Origin: Methylobacterium soli
GTDB lineage: Bacteria; Pseudomonadota; Alphaproteobacteria; Rhizobiales; Beijerinckiaceae
Reading direction: 5' to 3'
Assembly: GCF_008806385.1 (NCBI RefSeq)
Contig: NZ_VZZK01000030.1
Location: 24,933-88,932 of the forward strand
Length of the DNA stretch: 64,000 nucleotides
Below the pieces are notes generated by a model, which was not told the origin of the DNA, ran no database searches, and worked only from the letters and a program-made list of their open reading frames with translations. The number at the start of each line of letters is the position of its first letter. Within the stretch, counting starts at the first letter, position 1. The position numbers and the translations under genes are program-made. Of this stretch, positions 1 to 8,766 are shown piece by piece.

Positions 1-51
1 TCGCGTGAGATCTACGTAGGCGGTTCAAACGAACTCTACAGCTTTTGTCCT

Positions 52-354
52 TTGGCAAGCGCACAAGTCCCGGTGTGCGCCACTTCAGGACCTCGGCTCG
101 GAGCCAGGAAGCGGCCCTTAGGCTGCGCGCCCATCCCCGCCGCAGCCCGGATTGCTCGACTCTCCACCCGTCAGCGCGAAGTGCGTGAGGGCTTGCTTGG
201 CGGCGGCACCAACAAGGTTATCGCCAAGAAGATGAGCATCAGTCCGCGCATGGTCGAGGTTCATCGGGCACGCCTGATGGCGCGGATCGGCGCCAAGACG
301 CTGCCCGAGCTTGTGGCGATGGCTACCGCCGCTGGATTGAAGCCGTCAGGTTGA
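52..354 (+). pseudogene. LuxR/FixJ-type HTH fragment
   Basis: The C-terminal 64 residues form a LuxR/FixJ-type DNA-binding domain (motifs GGTNKVIAKK and EVHRARLMARIG). By eye about 36 of 64 positions match the C-terminal HTH of the sensor-regulator at 8767-11478, so the two are related. The residues before the HTH do not resemble a receiver domain, and the frame stays open to the window edge. I read this as the surviving tail of a response regulator, or a gene cut by the window boundary. No function should be assumed beyond possible DNA binding. Confidence 0.5.
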
Positions 355-608
355 CGTGCCCGCCTGATCGCCTCGCGAGGAGTGAGAGACCGAGCGGATG
401 ACGGCGGCGGTGCGATGAAGCTTTCCGGCTCGCGCAAACAACGGGAACATCCTTAGGAACACCCCTTAGCAAACAAAGGTGCTCCAGCCGATGTTGTTCA
501 ATTGCGAACTGGTCGGGCTGTTCGGAGCCGGTCGCTCTGCATCCCAACACGCCGCCTGACCATCAAGCGAGTCCGCACATCGCAGCATTCTGACCAAGGG
601 GGTGACCC

Positions 609-1316
609 GTGGCTGATCGATACGGCAACGGCAGAACGCGCGACCAAATGGAGCATTCTCGCGCTTCGGCCGGCTCACGTGAGCACGCTGGGCCCGGCTT
701 CGGTGGAGTCGGATGGGCGCTGGCCGGTGCCGCTGGAGTGGCTGCTCTTGCCGTCCTCGGCGCCCAGCAGCTCGCTCAGCCGAGTCGAGCGCGCGCGCGA
801 GAAACCGAAGCCGCAAACGGCTGGAGCGAGGAGCCCGAAGTCGAGTATTCCATCACCATCGAGCGCCCCGCCGACGAACTCTTTCGGGCTTGGCGCGATC
901 CGACGACCCTCCCGCGCATCATGGCGTTCTTGGCCGATATCCGCCCGTCCGGAGACGGACGGAGCGAGTGGCGCGCCGACGGCCCGCTCGGCCAAAGCCA
1001 TGCCTGGGTCATGCAGATCACCGAAGAACGGCCCGGCGAGTTGATCCGCGCAAGCTCGGACGGCGGCGGTGCCCTTGTCACCGAGAGCGAGATCCGCTTC
1101 CGCGCGGCGCCGGGCGGTCGCGGTACAGTCGCCACGTTGCGCGTCCGCTTCGATCCGCCCGGGGGTATGCTCGGCGACGTGGCCGCCCGCTACTTCAATG
1201 GCGTCGTGCCGAAGGAACTAGCGTCGAAAGCACTGCACTACTTCAAGAGCCTTGTCCTGACAGGCGAGATTCCCACCACCGATCGTCAGCCGGCGGCCCG
1301 GCGTGATTCCCGCTGA
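609..1316 (+). CDS. SRPBCC-fold protein with N-terminal membrane segment
   Basis: This 235-residue protein starts at a GTG preceded by a strong AAGGGGGTGA ribosome site. Residues about 30-55 form a hydrophobic, alanine-rich stretch that could anchor it in the membrane. From about residue 75 the sequence (EYSITIERPADELFRAWRD and later hydrophobic strands) resembles the SRPBCC/polyketide-cyclase ligand-binding fold. It lies 11 bases upstream of a zinc alcohol dehydrogenase and is probably co-transcribed with it. The ligand cannot be told from the sequence. Confidence 0.75.
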   Translation: MADRYGNGRTRDQMEHSRASAGSREHAGPGFGGVGWALAGAAGVAALAVLGAQQLAQPSRARARETEAANGWSEEPEVEYSITIERPADELFRAWRDPTTLPRIMAFLADIRPSGDGRSEWRADGPLGQSHAWVMQITEERPGELIRASSDGGGALVTESEIRFRAAPGGRGTVATLRVRFDPPGGMLGDVAARYFNGVVPKELASKALHYFKSLVLTGEIPTTDRQPAARRDSR

Positions 1317-1327
1317 GGAGCCTGGTC

Positions 1328-2497
1328 ATGCGCGCGCTCTACTGGAATGGCGTCAACGACCTGCGCGTCGGAACCGTCAAGGACCCCGAGATCGTCAACC
1401 CTCACGACGCCGTCTTGAAAGTCAGGTTGTCGACCACCTGCGGCTCGGACCTGCATTTCATCGACGGCTACATCCCGACCATGAAAGCCGGCGACGTGAT
1501 CGGCCACGAGTTCATGGGCGAGGTCGTCGAGGTCGGGCCGGAGGTGAAACAGGTGAAGAAAGGCGACCGGGTCGTCGTCCCCTCGTTCATTGCTTGCGGT
1601 CAATGCTGGTATTGCCAGCAGAAACTCTTCTCCCTCTGCGACTGCACCCACCCGAAGCCGGAACTCCAGGAGCCGCTGCTCGGCTATCCGACGGCCGGCA
1701 TCTACGGTTATACGCATGCCTTTGGTGGTTATGCGGGATCCCACGCTGAGTATATCCGCGTGCCTCATGCCGACGTGGACTGCTTCAAGGTGCCCGACGG
1801 CGTCGCGGATGAGACGGCTTTGTTCCTCTCCGATGCCGCACCGACGGGCTACATGGGCGCCGATTTCTGCGGCATCCAGCCGGGCGACACGGTCGCGGTG
1901 TGGGGGTGCGGCGGCGTGGGCCTGATGGCGCAGCAGAGCGCGCGACTGATGGGCGCCGAGCGGGTGATCGCGATCGACCGCTTCCCCGAGCGGCTACGGA
2001 TGGCGCGCGAGCACGCCGGCTCCGAGACAATCGACTACACGCAAGTGCCCAGCGTCCTGGAAGCGTTAAAGGAGATGACGGGCGGGCGCGGGCCAGATTC
2101 CTGCATCGACGCCGTCGGGATGGAGGCGCACGGCACCGGATCCCAATACGCCTACGACCGCCTGAAGCAGGCGTTGCGCCTGGAGACGGACCGCGCCCAG
2201 GCGCTCCGCGAGGCCGTCATGGCCTGCCGCAAGGGCGGCACGCTGTCGGTGCTCGGCGTCTACGGGCTGATCGACAAGTTCCCGATGGGCGTCATCATGA
2301 ACAAGGGCATGACGGTGCGCACCGCCCAGCAGCATGGGCAGGCCTACATGGACCGGCTGCTCGCGCATGCCCAGAAGGGCGAGCTCAACCCGGCCTACCT
2401 CGCCACGCACCGCTTCTCGCTCGAGGATGGACCGCGCGGCTACGACATGTTCAAGCACAAGACGGACGGCTGCGTGCGCGCGGTATTCGCGCCCTAG
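1328..2497 (+). CDS. Zinc-dependent alcohol dehydrogenase, FdhA-like (paralogue 1)
   Basis: A medium-chain zinc alcohol dehydrogenase of 389 residues, close in style to glutathione-independent formaldehyde dehydrogenases. Catalytic-zinc residues are visible in TCGSDLHF and GHEFMGEV. The structural-zinc loop has the usual four-cysteine spacing (CGQCWYCQQKLFSLC), and a Rossmann glycine motif follows (WGCGGVGL). It probably oxidises an alcohol or aldehyde with NAD in the cytoplasm. It is closest by eye to the paralogue at 13478-14653, with which it shares an extra segment around residue 280 (YDRLKQ/YDRAKQ). It follows the SRPBCC gene closely and precedes a secreted propeller protein. Confidence 0.88.
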   Translation: MRALYWNGVNDLRVGTVKDPEIVNPHDAVLKVRLSTTCGSDLHFIDGYIPTMKAGDVIGHEFMGEVVEVGPEVKQVKKGDRVVVPSFIACGQCWYCQQKLFSLCDCTHPKPELQEPLLGYPTAGIYGYTHAFGGYAGSHAEYIRVPHADVDCFKVPDGVADETALFLSDAAPTGYMGADFCGIQPGDTVAVWGCGGVGLMAQQSARLMGAERVIAIDRFPERLRMAREHAGSETIDYTQVPSVLEALKEMTGGRGPDSCIDAVGMEAHGTGSQYAYDRLKQALRLETDRAQALREAVMACRKGGTLSVLGVYGLIDKFPMGVIMNKGMTVRTAQQHGQAYMDRLLAHAQKGELNPAYLATHRFSLEDGPRGYDMFKHKTDGCVRAVFAP

Positions 2498-2538
2498 GAG
2501 CCGCCAGTCGCAAGCTTGCCCGTGCCGATGAGGTAACC

Positions 2539-3681
2539 ATGACCAACTTCGCGGCCACTGCATCCACCGCCCTCGCGTTGGCGCTTCTCTCCAGCGGCGC
2601 ATCCCTCGCGCAGCAGCAGGCCGCTCCGGTGCCGGGCGGCACGGCGCGGCTGCAGCTCGTGGCGAGCTTCGAGCACCAGGTCACTGGGGTGACGGTCGCG
2701 GCGGATGGGCGCATCTTCGTGAATTTCCCGCGCTGGAGCGAGGACGCGCCCGTCTCCGTCGCCGAAGTCACGGAGAATGGCCAGGTCAAGCCCTACCCGA
2801 ACGAGGAATGGAACGCCTGGCGAAACGCCAAGAAGGACCAGATCTCCGCGAATGACCACTTCGTTTGCGTGCAGAGCGTCGTAGCCGACGGGCTCGGAAG
2901 CCTCTGGGTGGTCGATGCCGCGGCTCCGGCGACCGCGCAGGTCGTCCCGGGTGGACCGAAGCTTGTCCGGATTGACCTGAGGGCGAACAAGGTCGCGCAA
3001 ACCATCCCCTTCGCCGAGGCGGTGGCGCCCCAGGGCAGCTACCTCAACGACGTGCGCTTCAGCCCAGACGGGCGCCGTGCGTACCTGACGGATGCGGGCG
3101 CGAAGGGCGCGCTCATCGTCGTCGATCTCCAGAGTGGCGACGCGCGACGCGTCCTTGACGGCCATCCAAGCACGCAGCCGGAAAAGGGTGTTGTGGTGAG
3201 GACGGATGGACAGGAGCTGCGCCGGCCCGACGGCCGCGGCGTCGAATTCGCGGCCGATAGCATCGCGCTCTCCCCCGATGGCAGTCACCTCTACTGGAAG
3301 GCGCTGACCGGCAGGACGCTGTATCGCATCGCGACCGAGGCGCTCGACGATCCGCGCCTGTCCGCGAGGGAGCTGGAATCCCGCATCGAGCGGGTCGGCG
3401 AGAGTGAGCCCACAGACGGCCTGTGGATCGACAAGCGCGGGCGGCTCTACCTCAGCGCCATCGAGGACAACGCCGTGAAGGTCCGCGACAGCGGTCGCGA
3501 CACGACCCTCGTCCAGGACGACCGGTTGCGCTGGCCCGACACGTTCTCCGAGGGACCCGACGGCACGATCTACGTCACGAGCTCGCGCATCCAGGACATG
3601 AGCTGGTTCAAGCCCGAGAACGGCCCGCGCCTCACGACGCAGTTGTGGCGCATCGAGGGGACGGGGACGCGGCGGCCATGA
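2539..3681 (+). CDS. Exported major-royal-jelly/yellow-like beta-propeller protein
   Basis: A 380-residue protein. I place the start at the ATG at 2539 because an N-terminal signal peptide follows directly (MTNFAATASTALALALLSSG, then ASLAQQ), although the reading frame is open far upstream. The mature part has the repeated strand pattern of the major royal jelly protein/SMP-30-like propellers (VDGLGSLWVVDAA, SPDGRRAYLTD, SPDGSHLYWKALTGRTLYRI, SEGPDGTIYVTSS). It is probably periplasmic and may be a lactonase-like or ligand-binding protein. The substrate is unknown. It lies 41 bases after an alcohol dehydrogenase. Confidence 0.82.
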   Translation: MTNFAATASTALALALLSSGASLAQQQAAPVPGGTARLQLVASFEHQVTGVTVAADGRIFVNFPRWSEDAPVSVAEVTENGQVKPYPNEEWNAWRNAKKDQISANDHFVCVQSVVADGLGSLWVVDAAAPATAQVVPGGPKLVRIDLRANKVAQTIPFAEAVAPQGSYLNDVRFSPDGRRAYLTDAGAKGALIVVDLQSGDARRVLDGHPSTQPEKGVVVRTDGQELRRPDGRGVEFAADSIALSPDGSHLYWKALTGRTLYRIATEALDDPRLSARELESRIERVGESEPTDGLWIDKRGRLYLSAIEDNAVKVRDSGRDTTLVQDDRLRWPDTFSEGPDGTIYVTSSRIQDMSWFKPENGPRLTTQLWRIEGTGTRRP

Positions 3682-3764
3682 GACGGAGGTAGAGCCAGAG
3701 TCCCCTTCGGCCGCCTGCAACGCCAAGTGAAAACGATTCAGGCGATTAACCCAAGGAGGGTGTC

Positions 3765-4919
3765 ATGAGAGCAGTCGTCTACAACGGACCTCGCGACGTG
3801 GCGGTGCAGGACGTGCCGGACGCGAAGATCGAGAAGCCGACCGACGTGCTGGTGCGTATCACGAGCACCAACATCTGCGGCTCCGACCTGCACATGTACG
3901 AGGGCCGGACCGACTTCCCGCAGGGCGGCGTGTTCGGGCACGAGAACCTCGGCCAGGTGGCCGAAGTGGGCGATGCCGTGGACCGGGTGAAGGTCGGGAA
4001 TTGGGTTGCGATCCCCTTCAACATCGGCTGCGGGTTCTGCAGGAACTGCGAGCGCGGCTTGAGCGCGTTCTGCCTGACCACGGCGGATCGAAGCGTCGTG
4101 CCGAACATGGCCGGCGCCGCGTATGGCTTTGCCGACATGGGCCCCTACCGGGGCGGCCAAGCCGATCTGCTGCGCGTCCCCTACGGCGACTACAATTGCC
4201 TGAAGCTGCCGCCGGATGCGGAGGAGCGGCAGAACGACTACGTGATGCTGGCCGACATCTTCCCGACCGGCTGGCACTGCACCGAACTCGCAGGACTGCG
4301 TCCCGGGGAGTCGGTCGTCATCTACGGAGCCGGCCCCGTCGGCCTCATGGCGGCCCACGCGGCGATGATCAAGGGTGCCTGCATGGTCATGGTCGTCGAT
4401 CGCCATCCCGACCGCCTGCGCCTCGCGGGTTCGATCGGAGCCTTGCCCATCGACGACTCGAAGGGCTCTCCGGTGGACCAGGTGATGGAGCTCACGAACG
4501 GCATCGGCGCCGACCGCGGCTGCGAGTGCGTCGGCTATCAGGCCCACGACCCGGAGGGCACCGAGCACCCCAACATGACCATGAACGACCTGGTGAAGTC
4601 GGTGAAATTCACCGGCGGCATCGGTGTGGTCGGCGTCTACACGCCCCAAGATCCGGCGCCCCAGGACCCGCTCTACAAGCAGGGCGAGATCGTCTTCGAC
4701 CACGGCCTCTTCTGGTTCAAGGGTCAGACGATCGGCACCGGGCAGTGCAACGTGAAAGCCTACAACCGGCAGCTGCGCGACCTCATCTCGACCGGCCGCG
4801 CCAAGCCGTCCTTCATCGTCTCGCATGAGCTTCCGCTGGGTGAGGCACCGAACGCCTACCAGCACTTCGACGCGCGCGACGAGGGCTGGACCAAGGTGAT
4901 CCTGAAGCCGGCCGCGTAA
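3765..4919 (+). CDS. Zinc-dependent alcohol dehydrogenase, FdhA-like (paralogue 2)
   Basis: A 384-residue medium-chain dehydrogenase preceded by an AAGGAGGG ribosome site. It has catalytic-zinc motifs (ICGSDLHMYEG, FGHENLGQV), a four-cysteine structural-zinc loop (GCGFCRNCERGLSAFC) and a Rossmann motif (YGAGPVGLMAA). The long GADRGCECVGYQAHDPEG segment is typical of glutathione-independent formaldehyde dehydrogenase relatives. It is the most divergent of the three paralogues here. The actual substrate is uncertain. Formaldehyde, other short aldehydes or alcohols are reasonable candidates. Confidence 0.88.
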   Translation: MRAVVYNGPRDVAVQDVPDAKIEKPTDVLVRITSTNICGSDLHMYEGRTDFPQGGVFGHENLGQVAEVGDAVDRVKVGNWVAIPFNIGCGFCRNCERGLSAFCLTTADRSVVPNMAGAAYGFADMGPYRGGQADLLRVPYGDYNCLKLPPDAEERQNDYVMLADIFPTGWHCTELAGLRPGESVVIYGAGPVGLMAAHAAMIKGACMVMVVDRHPDRLRLAGSIGALPIDDSKGSPVDQVMELTNGIGADRGCECVGYQAHDPEGTEHPNMTMNDLVKSVKFTGGIGVVGVYTPQDPAPQDPLYKQGEIVFDHGLFWFKGQTIGTGQCNVKAYNRQLRDLISTGRAKPSFIVSHELPLGEAPNAYQHFDARDEGWTKVILKPAA

Positions 4920-4998
4920 CCGACCGATCCAGGCGGGCGGCCGTTCCATGGAACGCTTCGCCGCCGTCTCTCCATCGCCCTCGTGAATCGAGGATCTC

Positions 4999-5331
4999 AT
5001 GCCGACCTACGACTACGCTTGCGAAGGTTGCGGGCCGTTCACGGCGATGCGGCCGATGGTGGAGTTCCGTGATCCATGCGCCTGCCCGGCCTGCGGGGCC
5101 GGGGCGTTGCGAACGTTCCTCAGAGCTCCCGCCATCGCCGGCATGGACCCGACCCGGCGCAGCGTCCTCGCCTCGAACGAGCGTAATGTCAGCAGCCAAC
5201 CTGCCACGAAGGCGGCCCATCCCGCCGGCTGCGGCTGTTGCGTGCGCCGGTGGCCGATTCCGAGCGCACTGTCCTCGAACGGTGGCCGCGTCTTCTCCTC
5301 GAGCGGGCCGGTGCGTCGGAGCGGGCGGTGA
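4999..5331 (+). CDS. FmdB-family zinc-ribbon protein
   Basis: A 110-residue protein that starts MPTYDYACEGCG and carries a second cysteine pair in CPACG, the four-cysteine zinc ribbon of the FmdB/CxxC regulatory family. Residues 1-50 form the ribbon. The C-terminal half is low-complexity and holds an extra cysteine-rich patch (GCGCCVRR). FmdB was first described as a putative regulator beside formamidase genes, and the function of most members is not known. It sits between an alcohol dehydrogenase and a PfpI-type gene on the same strand. Confidence 0.8.
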   Translation: MPTYDYACEGCGPFTAMRPMVEFRDPCACPACGAGALRTFLRAPAIAGMDPTRRSVLASNERNVSSQPATKAAHPAGCGCCVRRWPIPSALSSNGGRVFSSSGPVRRSGR

Positions 5332-5392
5332 GCGCCGTCCCACAAGAGCCGTTCCTACCGAAGAACCCAATCTTCGTCGAAGAGGCGCGAAC

Positions 5393-5968
5393 ATGGCTTC
5401 TGAAACCCTCAACGGCCTGAAGGTCGCGATCCTGGTGACGGACGGCTTCGAGCAGGTCGAGATGAGCGAGCCGCGCAAGGCGCTCGATGCGGCAGGCGCC
5501 GAGACCTGGCTCGTGTCGCCCAAGGACGGCCAGGTGAAGGCCTGGAAGTTCACGGATTGGGGCGAGACGTTCCCAGTGGACATGCCACTCGACAGTGCCC
5601 GGCCTGAGGACTTCGACGCGATCCTGCTGCCGGGCGGCGTCATCAACCCCGACAGGCTCCGGACGCTGCCCGAAGCGGTCGCGTTCGCGAGAGCCTTCTT
5701 CGACGCGGGCAAGCCCGTAACTTCGATCTGTCACGGTCCATGGACCGTCATCGAGGCGGGTGCCGCACGCGGACGGCGCCTGACCTCCTGGCCCTCGCTT
5801 CAAACCGATCTCACGAATGCCGGGGCGGACTGGGTGGATCAGCAGGTCGTTGTGGACGGGAACTTGGTCACGAGCCGCAAGCCCGACGACATTTCGGCAT
5901 TCAACCGGGAGGTGATCAGGCTGTTCGCCAGCGCACGCAGGCAACCGCGACAGACAGCGGCTGAGTGA
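5393..5968 (+). CDS. DJ-1/PfpI family class I glutamine amidotransferase-like protein
   Basis: A 191-residue protein starting at the ATG at 5393. An in-frame upstream extension exists but looks like non-coding translation. The nucleophile elbow (SICHGPWTVIEAG) carries the conserved cysteine and histidine, and an acidic residue sits in the N-terminal FEQVEMSEP stretch, as in PfpI/YhbO-type proteins. These act as stress proteins, glyoxalases or deglycases, or proteases. A role in handling reactive carbonyls would fit the neighbouring dehydrogenases and aldo-keto reductase, but this is inference. Confidence 0.85.
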   Translation: MASETLNGLKVAILVTDGFEQVEMSEPRKALDAAGAETWLVSPKDGQVKAWKFTDWGETFPVDMPLDSARPEDFDAILLPGGVINPDRLRTLPEAVAFARAFFDAGKPVTSICHGPWTVIEAGAARGRRLTSWPSLQTDLTNAGADWVDQQVVVDGNLVTSRKPDDISAFNREVIRLFASARRQPRQTAAE

Positions 5969-6027
5969 GACCTGCCGACCCAATCGGCGCTGCGGAGCAC
6001 GCGCCTTATTCGCGAGGAGGGGAGAGC

Positions 6028-6867
6028 ATGGAGCGGCGCCCGTTCGGTCCCGTGCCGCGCGAGGTTGCGGTGATCGGCCAGGGAACTTGGTACATCGACG
6101 ACGCGCACCGGCCCACCGCGGTCGCTGCCCTGCGCCGCGGCCTTGATCTCGGCATGACCCACTTCGACACCGCCGAGATGTACGGCGACGCCGAGACCGT
6201 GGTCGGCGAGGCGATCACCGGACGGCGCGACGAGGTTTTCCTCGTCTCCAAGGTCCTCCCCAGCAACGCCTCTCGTGAAGGGACGGTGGCGGCCTGCGAG
6301 CGCTCGCTCGCGCGCCTGCGCACCGACAGGCTGGACTGCTACCTCCTGCACTGGCCCGGTCCGCACCCGCTCGAGGACACCTTCGCCGGCTTCGAGCGGC
6401 TTCGCGAACAGGGCAAGATCCTGTCTTGGGGGGTGAGCAACTTCGACGTGCCCAACCTCGATGCCGCGTGGAACGCTGGGGGCGAGGGCCGGATCGCCTG
6501 CAACCAGGTCCTCTACCACCTGGAAGAGCGCGCGATCGAGCACGCCGTGCGGCCCTGGTGCGAGGAGCACGGCGTCGCCGTAGTCGCCTACAGCCCATTC
6601 GGTCATAGCAGCTTCCCCGGCCCGCGCACGCCGGGCGGTCGCATGTTGGAGGACATCGCAGCAAACCACGGCGCGACCGCGCGCCAGGTCGCTCTCCGTT
6701 TCCTGGTGCGGCGGCCGTCCTGCTTCACGATCCCCAAGGCCTCCAGCCCCGAGCACGCCACCGACAACGCGGGCGCCGGCGCGCTGTCGCTGACGGAAGC
6801 CGAGATCGCCCGGCTCGACGTGGCGTTCCCGCTCGGCCCCCGACCGCGCCGGCTTCCCATGCTGTAG
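6028..6867 (+). CDS. Aldo/keto reductase
   Basis: A 279-residue NADPH-type aldo/keto reductase. The ATG at 6028 is preferred because a GAGGAGGGGAG ribosome site precedes it. Family features seen are GMTHFDTAEMYGDAE (Asp and Tyr of the tetrad), EVFLVSKVLPSNA (Lys), YLLHWPGPHPLEDT (His) and the C-terminal cofactor loop TIPKASSPEHATDNAGA. It should reduce aldehydes or ketones in the cytoplasm. It ends 4 bases before the membrane protein at 6872, so the two are probably co-transcribed. Confidence 0.9.
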   Translation: MERRPFGPVPREVAVIGQGTWYIDDAHRPTAVAALRRGLDLGMTHFDTAEMYGDAETVVGEAITGRRDEVFLVSKVLPSNASREGTVAACERSLARLRTDRLDCYLLHWPGPHPLEDTFAGFERLREQGKILSWGVSNFDVPNLDAAWNAGGEGRIACNQVLYHLEERAIEHAVRPWCEEHGVAVVAYSPFGHSSFPGPRTPGGRMLEDIAANHGATARQVALRFLVRRPSCFTIPKASSPEHATDNAGAGALSLTEAEIARLDVAFPLGPRPRRLPML

Positions 6868-6871
6868 GCCC

Positions 6872-7972
6872 GTGATGCCCCATTGGCTGGAGCAGGCGTC
6901 GGGCGCGCTCGTCATGGGTGTCGTCCTCACCGACATCTTCCTGACGGTCCTCTACGCGCGCATCGGGACAGGCCTGATCGCGGATCGCGTCGCCCATCTC
7001 ACCTGGGCAATCTTCCGCCGTGTCGCCGATAAATTTGGGCAGAGACGAGGCCCTGTGCTCTCCTTCTGCGGGCCGGTCATCCTCATCGTCTACGTCCTGC
7101 TCTGGGCCCTGGGCCTGACCCTCGGAGCCGGCCTGATCATCCACCCCGCGCTGGGGACAGCGGTTCGGGCGAGCAGCGGCGAGACGCCGGTCGACTTTGT
7201 GACCGCCCTCTATGCGGGCGGCAGCAGCATGGCGATCGTGGGGGCCAGCGACTTCAAGCCGGCCACCGACGCCTACCGTGTCCTCTACCTCGTAAACTCG
7301 CTTATTGGGATGTCGGCAACGTCGCTGGTCCTGACCTACGTCATGCAGGTCTACAGCGCCCTTCGGCAACGCAACGCGCTCGGCCTGAAGCTCCATCTGT
7401 TGGCGGGTGAAACCGCCGACGCGGCCGAACTTCTGGCGCGTCTCGGGCCACAGGGGCAGTTCACCTCAGGCTACACCCACTTGGCCGACGTCGCGGCGTC
7501 CATGGCCGAGATGAAGGAGGCGCATCACTTCTATCCCGTGCTGTTCTACTTCCGCTTCCGGCAGCCCTTCTATTCGGTCTCGGCACAGGCATTCATCGCC
7601 CTCGACACGGTGTCACTGATCCGCAGCGGAATTGCAGACCGTCAGGCGGTATGGCTGAAGGAGACCGCCGCCGTCGATGCAATCTGGCGCGTTGCCATGC
7701 TGCTCGTCATCACGCTCGAAATGACGTTTTTACCCGGAGATTTACCCGTCCCGGCCGACGTGACCAGCGCCGAAAGCGACGCATGGCGCACTCGCTTCGC
7801 AGCGGCTGTCAGGCGGCTCTCGGCAGCCGGCGTCGAGACGACGCCCGATGAGGCAGGAGCGGAGACTTACCTCGCAATGAGGGCACAATGGCAGCCGCAT
7901 ATCGCGCGACTGGCACCCACGATGGCCTACCATATCGACGAATTCAAACCCAGTGGAGAGAAGCGCCGATGA
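6872..7972 (+). CDS. Channel-like membrane protein with degenerate pore motif
   Basis: A 366-residue protein starting at GTG 6872 or ATG 6875. It has hydrophobic segments at about residues 10-30, 66-92, 108-126 and 135-160, and a long soluble C-terminal region. The order TM, pore-like loop, TM (DFVTALYAGGSSMAIVGASD) resembles two-TM potassium channels, but the filter reads IVGASD instead of TVGYGD, so potassium selectivity is doubtful. A decayed paralogue lies at 12412-12844. It is translationally close to the aldo/keto reductase gene. Ion channel is my best guess, but a non-conducting sensor is possible. Confidence 0.6.
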   Translation: MMPHWLEQASGALVMGVVLTDIFLTVLYARIGTGLIADRVAHLTWAIFRRVADKFGQRRGPVLSFCGPVILIVYVLLWALGLTLGAGLIIHPALGTAVRASSGETPVDFVTALYAGGSSMAIVGASDFKPATDAYRVLYLVNSLIGMSATSLVLTYVMQVYSALRQRNALGLKLHLLAGETADAAELLARLGPQGQFTSGYTHLADVAASMAEMKEAHHFYPVLFYFRFRQPFYSVSAQAFIALDTVSLIRSGIADRQAVWLKETAAVDAIWRVAMLLVITLEMTFLPGDLPVPADVTSAESDAWRTRFAAAVRRLSAAGVETTPDEAGAETYLAMRAQWQPHIARLAPTMAYHIDEFKPSGEKRR

Positions 7973-8094
7973 TGCGCTGTGTCACTCGGAGGCTGGTACT
8001 CAAGCAGTCTCGAGGTTCACTAAGGGAGTTCTAAGTCTGCATGTCTGAGGTCGGCTAAATCTTGCCCTTCACACAATGTCCGTTTGCACGATCG

Positions 8095-8402
8095 GATCAC
8101 GGCGACCAGGGCCTTCTCCACCGTAAGACGCGGCTCCAGGAAACCCGGGAAGTCGCTGCCGGTCCGGAGCTTGGGGATCTGCAGGTTGAGGGAGCCCAGC
8201 CGCGTGTCCAGGCTGCGCTCGCGGTAGCCGTTGCGGTAGGTACTGCCCTCCCGAGCGCTCGTAGCGGCCCCCGTGTCGATCAGGCCCTCCACGTCGGCCT
8301 CCATCAGAATTTGCAGGACCGTCTCGGCGAGCGAGCGCAGGAACTTGCCATCGTCGGCACGTCTCGCAGCGCCTCGGTCTGTGCCACTCTGTCGTCGGTC
8401 AT
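8095..8402 (-). mobile_element. IS256 (mutator-type) transposase remnant
   Basis: Reading the minus strand from 8402, the start MTDDRVAQTEALRD is followed, after a frameshift near 8355, by DDGKFLRSLAETVLQILMEA and then YRNGYRERSLDTRLGSL and IPKLRTGSDFPGFLEPRLTV. This is the N-terminal part of an IS256/mutator-family transposase. The match stops at about 8095 (EKALVAVI), so the catalytic domain is missing. It is a dead fragment, and no inverted repeats were identified. Confidence 0.75.
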
Positions 8403-8508
8403 CGGGGGCTCCTGGCTCGGGTTGAAGTCCGCAAACTCGACGTGAGCCGCCGGCCCCGATGGCCACCCCAAACCCCACTGAAGCGGTCCCGGAAATTACA
8501 TCTCGTCT

Positions 8509-8712
8509 GTGGACGCTACCTTAGCGAACTTTGCTCGCTTTGGTGCGAGCTGTGCGCTCAGTGGTCACGGAGCTGCATTCGTCGGCGGGGAGGTCTACGT
8601 AGGAACTTACGTATCAACTCCCACCACCATGCAATTCGCGTACGACGGAGTTAGGACACAAACAAAGGCGCTGGATTGTCTGAGGGCAGCTAGGTCATCT
8701 ATGGCCGGATGA
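8509..8712 (+). CDS. Small hypothetical ORF, doubtful
   Basis: A 67-codon GTG-initiated frame with a glycine-rich strand-like stretch (AAFVGGEVYVGTYVST). There is no clear ribosome site and no recognised family, and it lies in a low-quality stretch between an IS256 remnant and the PAS regulator. It may be chance or the relic of a longer gene. It fills most of the 364-base gap at 8403-8766. Confidence 0.2.
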   Translation: MDATLANFARFGASCALSGHGAAFVGGEVYVGTYVSTPTTMQFAYDGVRTQTKALDCLRAARSSMAG

Positions 8713-8744
8713 TCGCGTACGGCAAGAACGGCGCTTATAGTCAG

Positions 8745-8760
8745 CCGGTTTTTTAACCGG
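8745..8760 (+). promoter_or_regulatory. Perfect inverted repeat just upstream of the PAS regulator start
   Basis: CCGGTT, four T, then AACCGG forms a perfect 6-bp inverted repeat that ends 6 bases before the ATG at 8767. The place where a ribosome site should be is therefore occupied by this palindrome. It could be an operator, for instance for autoregulation, or a hairpin affecting translation. This is a sequence observation only. Confidence 0.4.
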
Positions 8761-8766
8761 GCAATC

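Noticed and set aside
1900..2538. Upstream extension of the royal-jelly-like protein frame
   Set aside because: It overlaps alcohol dehydrogenase 1 out of frame. The signal peptide right after ATG 2539 fixes the real start.
7973..8094. Possible extra copy of the dispersed repeat (GTGTCACTCGGAGGC at about 7978)
   Set aside because: Only the first ~15 bases resemble the repeat. The later blocks are absent, so it is not counted as a copy.
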